In this document: piece by piece, positions 36,443-39,789 of the stretch
How the letters are laid out: each line of letters opens with the position of its first letter
Position numbering within the stretch: position 1 is the stretch's first letter
DNA from: Symbiodinium natans
Lineage: Eukaryota > Sar > Dinophyceae > Suessiales > Symbiodiniaceae
NCBI GenBank assembly: GCA_905221605.1
Contig: CAJNDS010001039.1
Span: 1 to 39,789 of the forward strand
Direction: 5' to 3'
Length of the DNA: 39,789 nt
Translations under genes and position numbers: made by a program
The notes under the pieces: model-generated
What the model saw: the letters and a program-made list of their open reading frames with translations, nothing else
Told to the model about the DNA's origin: nothing
Databases searched by the model: none

Positions 36443-36462
36443 CCCCCCCCCCCCCCCCCCCC
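36443..36462. repeat. Poly-C tract, 20 C
   Basis: Homopolymer without adjoining telomeric units. Confidence 0.95.
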
Positions 36463-36624
36463 AGATTCTTGGCTTGCGCTTGTTCTGGTATCCGGTCCTG
36501 ACCTTATAGGCTTCTGCATCGTGCTCCAGACACAAGCCTGACCCCTAAGACCCTACTGTAGGGTTTCAGGCTTTTTGGGTTAGGAACCCGAAAACAAAAG
36601 GCAAGCCCCGCCTATTCAGGCTGC

Positions 36625-36690
36625 TCTGCAGATCTTCGGGCGTCGGCCTCCGCAGCGTCGAGGGGCACTACTCACCGGTACAGGGAGTTG
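36625..36690. CDS. Weak candidate exon, strand unclear
   Basis: Plus: after ATTCAG|G, AALQIFGRRPPQRRGALLT. Minus: STLRRPTPEDLQSSL after a possible GTGAGT. Both are open and neither is recognised. Confidence 0.2.
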
Positions 36691-37189
36691 GGACGTTTAG
36701 GGTTTGGGAATCCGGGCGCGGGCGTATTCACAAGATCTAGGGTGTTTCATTCTCGTGAGGGGGAATAGGATATTTTCTGTGCTCGTTTCAAGTGATTGTG
36801 CCTCTGTTTCGCTGCCCCCCACCCCCCTCCGCCCACCAACAAAAGCCTAAACCCGAAAGCCTACTAGACCCTAAACCCTCAGCCCGAAACCCTAAACCGT
36901 CCCACAAGGGCTTATTGGTAGGCCCTTGATCGAAACCCTAAACCCCAAACCCTAAACCCCTAAACCCCAAACCCAACAACCCTCTGCGAAATTCGAGCCG
37001 TCCTTGCGCTGGTCGAAGCCTTGAGTCTTTGCCCATTCCTTGGGTCACGGGCTTCAGGCTTCCGGACTGGCACGCCTAACTAGGATGGCCCTTAACACCC
37101 GTCTGAAAAATATTCCTGAATATGGTCCTCTTAAACCAATGAGGGATAATATTTTAAATGTCCCCAAAGGCCACCGCGTTAAATAAGCA

Positions 37190-37440
37190 ATCAGGCAAAA
37201 TTATACCTTAACCCACATATCACCCCTAGATAACCCCTATATGTACTTTATAGTGGCCCCTATATACCGAAGTAGCCCCTACATTACCCCTAAGGTCCCT
37301 TATACATCAGGGTCCCTCCTTTAGTTGCAATACCTGAAGAACCCTTGAACCCTACGCAGCCCCTACATAACCCCTAAGGGCCCTTACAAGGGTCCCTCGT
37401 TTAGTTCCTTGCTATACCAAAACAACCCTTAGAACCCCCT
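37190..37440. mobile_element. Family H element with internal duplication
   Basis: AGCCCCTACATTACCCCTAA ... GGTCCCTCCTTTAGTT is repeated 84 bp later as AGCCCCTACATAACCCCTAA ... GGTCCCTCGTTTAGTT. The same text forms the intron at 7731-7979. Confidence 0.7.
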
Positions 37441-37471
37441 GAGCCCTAAAGCAGCTGCTGTGCCCAACCAC

Positions 37472-37535
37472 CTAAACCCTAAACCCTAAACCTAAACCCT
37501 AAACCCTAAACCCTAAACCCTAAACCCTAAACCCC
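37472..37535 (-). repeat. Telomeric tract CCCTAAA
   Basis: About nine units. Left flank of candidate exon 37553-37615. Confidence 0.95.
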
Positions 37536-37552
37536 CAACCACACACTTCTGC

Positions 37553-37615
37553 CTGAGAGCCACGCTGGTGGGGAGCGCTCTGCTTCATCATCGATGCGCG
37601 CGCACGCAGCGGAGC
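37553..37615 (-). CDS. Candidate 63-nt exon between telomeric tracts
   Basis: From GAGCAG|GCT to CTCAG|GCAGAAG the minus strand reads APLRARASMMKQSAPHQRGS and then Gln in phase 0. Another frame gives ARIDDEAERSPPAWLSGR, which looks at least as good. The borders are the typical AG|GC type. Confidence 0.45.
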
Positions 37616-37625
37616 CTGCTCACGA

Positions 37626-37660
37626 TTTAGGGTTTAGGGTTTAGGGTTTAGGGTTTAGGG
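37626..37660 (+). repeat. Telomeric tract TTTAGGG
   Basis: Five units beginning 11 bp right of candidate exon 37553-37615. Confidence 0.95.
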
Positions 37661-37906
37661 CACCGGGCGGCTAAGGAGACAAAACTTCGGATTCATGGCG
37701 GATGCATCGTTGACCGAGCTGACGGGCTCGCAGAGCCTTACCAGCATGGCCAATTTGGCCTGATATTCCCCCTGACCAACCCTATAAAGGGCCTTTTGAT
37801 GGAGTTATAGGGCAAAATAGCCCATGCAGGTACAGCCATACCATGGCCACACGCGGGTGTCCCGCATGTTTCTTTCCGCCTCGTGCATGAATAGCTTGCA
37901 GGAGTC

Positions 37907-37987
37907 CCTAAACCCTAAACCCTAAACCCTAAACCCTAAACCCTAAACCCTAAACCCTAAACCCTAAACCCTAAACCCTAAACCCAA
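37907..37987 (-). repeat. Telomeric tract CCCTAAA, 11 perfect units
   Basis: Left flank of candidate exon 38040-38076. Confidence 0.95.
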
Positions 37988-38039
37988 ACCTTGGAAGTTT
38001 AAGATCCGGCTGTGCCTGTGTGCCCGCAGGCCGGCCCTC

Positions 38040-38076
38040 GCGACTCGGGCTGCGCCGGGGATGCGAAGAAGATCGC
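38040..38076 (-). CDS. Candidate exon, strand not certain
   Basis: The minus strand after CCATCAG|GC reads AIFFASPAQPESRG. The plus strand is also open between CCCGCAG|GCC and GATG|GTACG. It is flanked by an 11-unit CCCTAAA tract and TTTAGGG-like repeats. Confidence 0.3.
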
Positions 38077-38763
38077 CTGATGGTACGAAACCCTCCGAAT
38101 TCCGTGAGGCTCTGTGGCTGTCTAGGGTTCAGGGTTTAGGGTTTGGGGTTCGGGGTTAGGGGTTCAGGGTTCAGGGTTTAGGGTTTGGGGTTAGGGGTTT
38201 AGGGCTTAGGTTTCCCCAAGGTTTCCTACAGTGCAGGGTCCTGTGACGAAAAACTGTAGGGGGCACCATCTTCCCAGGTTCCCGACTACGAAGAAGTGCT
38301 GGGTCCCGTACGAGCAAGCCAATGTGCAGAAAAACATTCAATCAAACTTGGCGAAGTGGGCATCTCACAAAATAGGGGGTCGCCCTGTACATGCCCCGAA
38401 AATAATACAAGCCTTATGATAGGAACCCCCCAAGACGGGTACCCCCTCAGGAACCCCAAGTATGGGCTCCTTTTTTAGATGTCTGCAGGAAGAGTGGTCC
38501 ACCAGGCCCTACATCAACATCGAGACACTGCGCACCTAAGTTCACACTATAGACTATACTATGCCATGTAGGAGTTTCATTCCAAAGGCCTAAGCCCCAA
38601 AACCCTATTAACCTTCCAATATGCCCGACACCCGCCGGGTTCCCCTGCTTGTCGGAGGCAGCGCTGTGCAAAGACTGAGCGCTTGCGTTGCGCTCGATGT
38701 CCAGATCCACCCTCTGCCGAACCTGCAGAGTCTTGTGCTTATAGGGCTTGGGCCCTATATCGA

Positions 38764-39099
38764 CTAAGCCCTAAACCCAAAACCGGTAACTCTATGTAGG
38801 ACGTAGGGCTGAGAAGCTCGAAGGGGGCTTTCCGGGCGGTTTCGGGAGCTTTGGCTCTGGTCTAGGCGCTGCAAGTACCGATTACTAGGCTGATGCATGT
38901 GCATGGTTTCATTGAGCTTGTGAGCCTGTAGCCTGCCAGTTTGCACCTGAGGCCGTTCGGATTCACAGGGGAAATGTTGCTTCATAGAGACACGTTCAGC
39001 CGTTTTGGCCACTTCATGTAGGGAACGGCTGTACGGCCTGGACAGCAGAGCCGCTGCGAGACACGGATCGTGACGATTGCGAAGCAGCCTCGGACACAC
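38764..39099 (-). CDS. Open frame of 111 codons, unknown and doubtful
   Basis: A tract-free region carries a minus frame whose middle part (SLHEVAKTAERVSMKQHFPC and beyond) could be coding. No domain, splice border or repeat register supports it. Confidence 0.2.
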   Translation of the reverse strand: MCPRLLRNRHDPCLAAALLSRPYSRSLHEVAKTAERVSMKQHFPCESERPQVQTGRLQAHKLNETMHMHQPSNRYLQRLDQSQSSRNRPESPLRASQPYVLHRVTGFGFRA

Positions 39100-39593
39100 A
39101 AGTTGGGTTCTCGAGACTCATCCTCATTATGTCAACTAGATGCAAACAAGCCACAACACAGAGGTCCCTGAACCCTAATAAACCCTACCAAACCCCAAAC
39201 TGTAAACCCCAATCCCTAAACCCTAACTCCTAAACCCCTACAAACACCAGCAGATCGCAAAGAAAGGCTGGGGCATCAGCTCTCGGGGTGGTCGAGCAGC
39301 TGCCCGGCAGGTTCGGGGTGACGCCTGGACGATCAGTCCAGGCTCATGGATTATCACAGGCTTTAGGGGTTCGAAGGCTTAGGATATAGGGTTTAGGGTT
39401 TAGGGCTTAGGATACAGGGTTCAGGGTTGGTTCCTTCAAGCCTTAACCAGCTTCCCTCAGCTCTCCTGCACGGGGGTTGATAGCTTCCATAACCAGGGTT
39501 CAGGGTTTAGGGTCTACTTATTTTTGTTGAACAAGCCGGTCCCTTGGCTTTACACTGTGGACAGGGCCTTAGGGTGCTAGACCACCCAACACT

Positions 39594-39718
39594 CTAAGGG
39601 TAGTTGAGTGGTCCCTGACTTAAATGGGGATCCCGAAATACCCCTTACATATCCTAAACCCCAAGGGCCTATACTTCAGAACTAAAGGACCATATTATGG
39701 GACGATATAACTGCCCTA
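39594..39718. mobile_element. Foldback element family E, copy E2, right end lost in a telomeric tract
   Basis: The left end CTAAGGGTAGTTGAG and the interior (CCAAGGGCCTATACTTCAGA) match E1. Where E1 ends ACTACCCTTAG, E2 reads ACTGCCCTAAACCCTAAAC, i.e. telomeric units. Confidence 0.75.
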
Positions 39719-39758
39719 AACCCTAAACTTCCTAAAGCCTAAACCCTAAACCCTAAAC

Positions 39759-39759
<1 letters not shown>

Positions 39760-39789
<30 letters not shown>
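39760..39789. repeat. Poly-C tract at the window end, at least 30 C
   Basis: The homopolymer runs to the last base, so its true length is unknown and the edge may be an assembly or sequencing limit. Confidence 0.9.

Overview
The window looks like nuclear DNA of a dinoflagellate or a close alveolate. The evidence is dispersed TTTAGGG/CCCTAAA telomere-type repeats, very short GC-rich exons, introns starting mostly with GC (also GT and probably GA) and ending in AG with an AG|G context on both sides, and a Cys/His-rich RBR-like protein of a type I associate with dinoflagellates. No bacterial, organellar or viral genes were recognised. I did not find an exact dinoflagellate spliced-leader relic, so the species is open.

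The left quarter (about 0.8-11.4 kb, minus strand) holds one large tetratricopeptide-repeat (TPR) gene. Its first recognised exon (10833-11442) carries a hydrophobic segment, a basic stretch and three TPR units of 42 residues. It is followed by about 18 micro-exons, mostly 27-79 nt, which I assembled by hand because the repeat register continues across the introns. From 8325 down to about 3060 eleven exons join in one frame. An intronless gene for a zinc-binding, RBR-like protein with a possible UIM (4740-5723, minus) lies inside one of these introns. A second minus-strand gene ends at 12203, so genes appear to be head-to-tail.

Almost all the rest is intron-like DNA. It contains more than 50 interspersed telomeric tracts and at least seven families of short foldback elements (about 55-160 bp, here named A-G). 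There is also a longer family H that fills a whole intron, plus microsatellites and several local tandem repeats. The tracts have an order: 25 unique segments, most of them exons or exon candidates, read CCCTAAA tract - unique segment - TTTAGGG tract. In sense orientation, introns therefore tend to start with TTTAGGG and end with CCCTAAA, so their ends are complementary. Five foldback elements are interrupted or cut off by a telomeric tract.

From about 13 kb to the right end I see further candidate micro-exons, mostly best read on the minus strand with the same AG|GC borders. I cannot assign them to named genes. About 10.8-13.1 kb (gene end, intergenic DNA, first TPR exon) and 4.65-5.8 kb (nested gene) are free of telomeric tracts, so the tracts follow introns rather than the chromosome as a whole.
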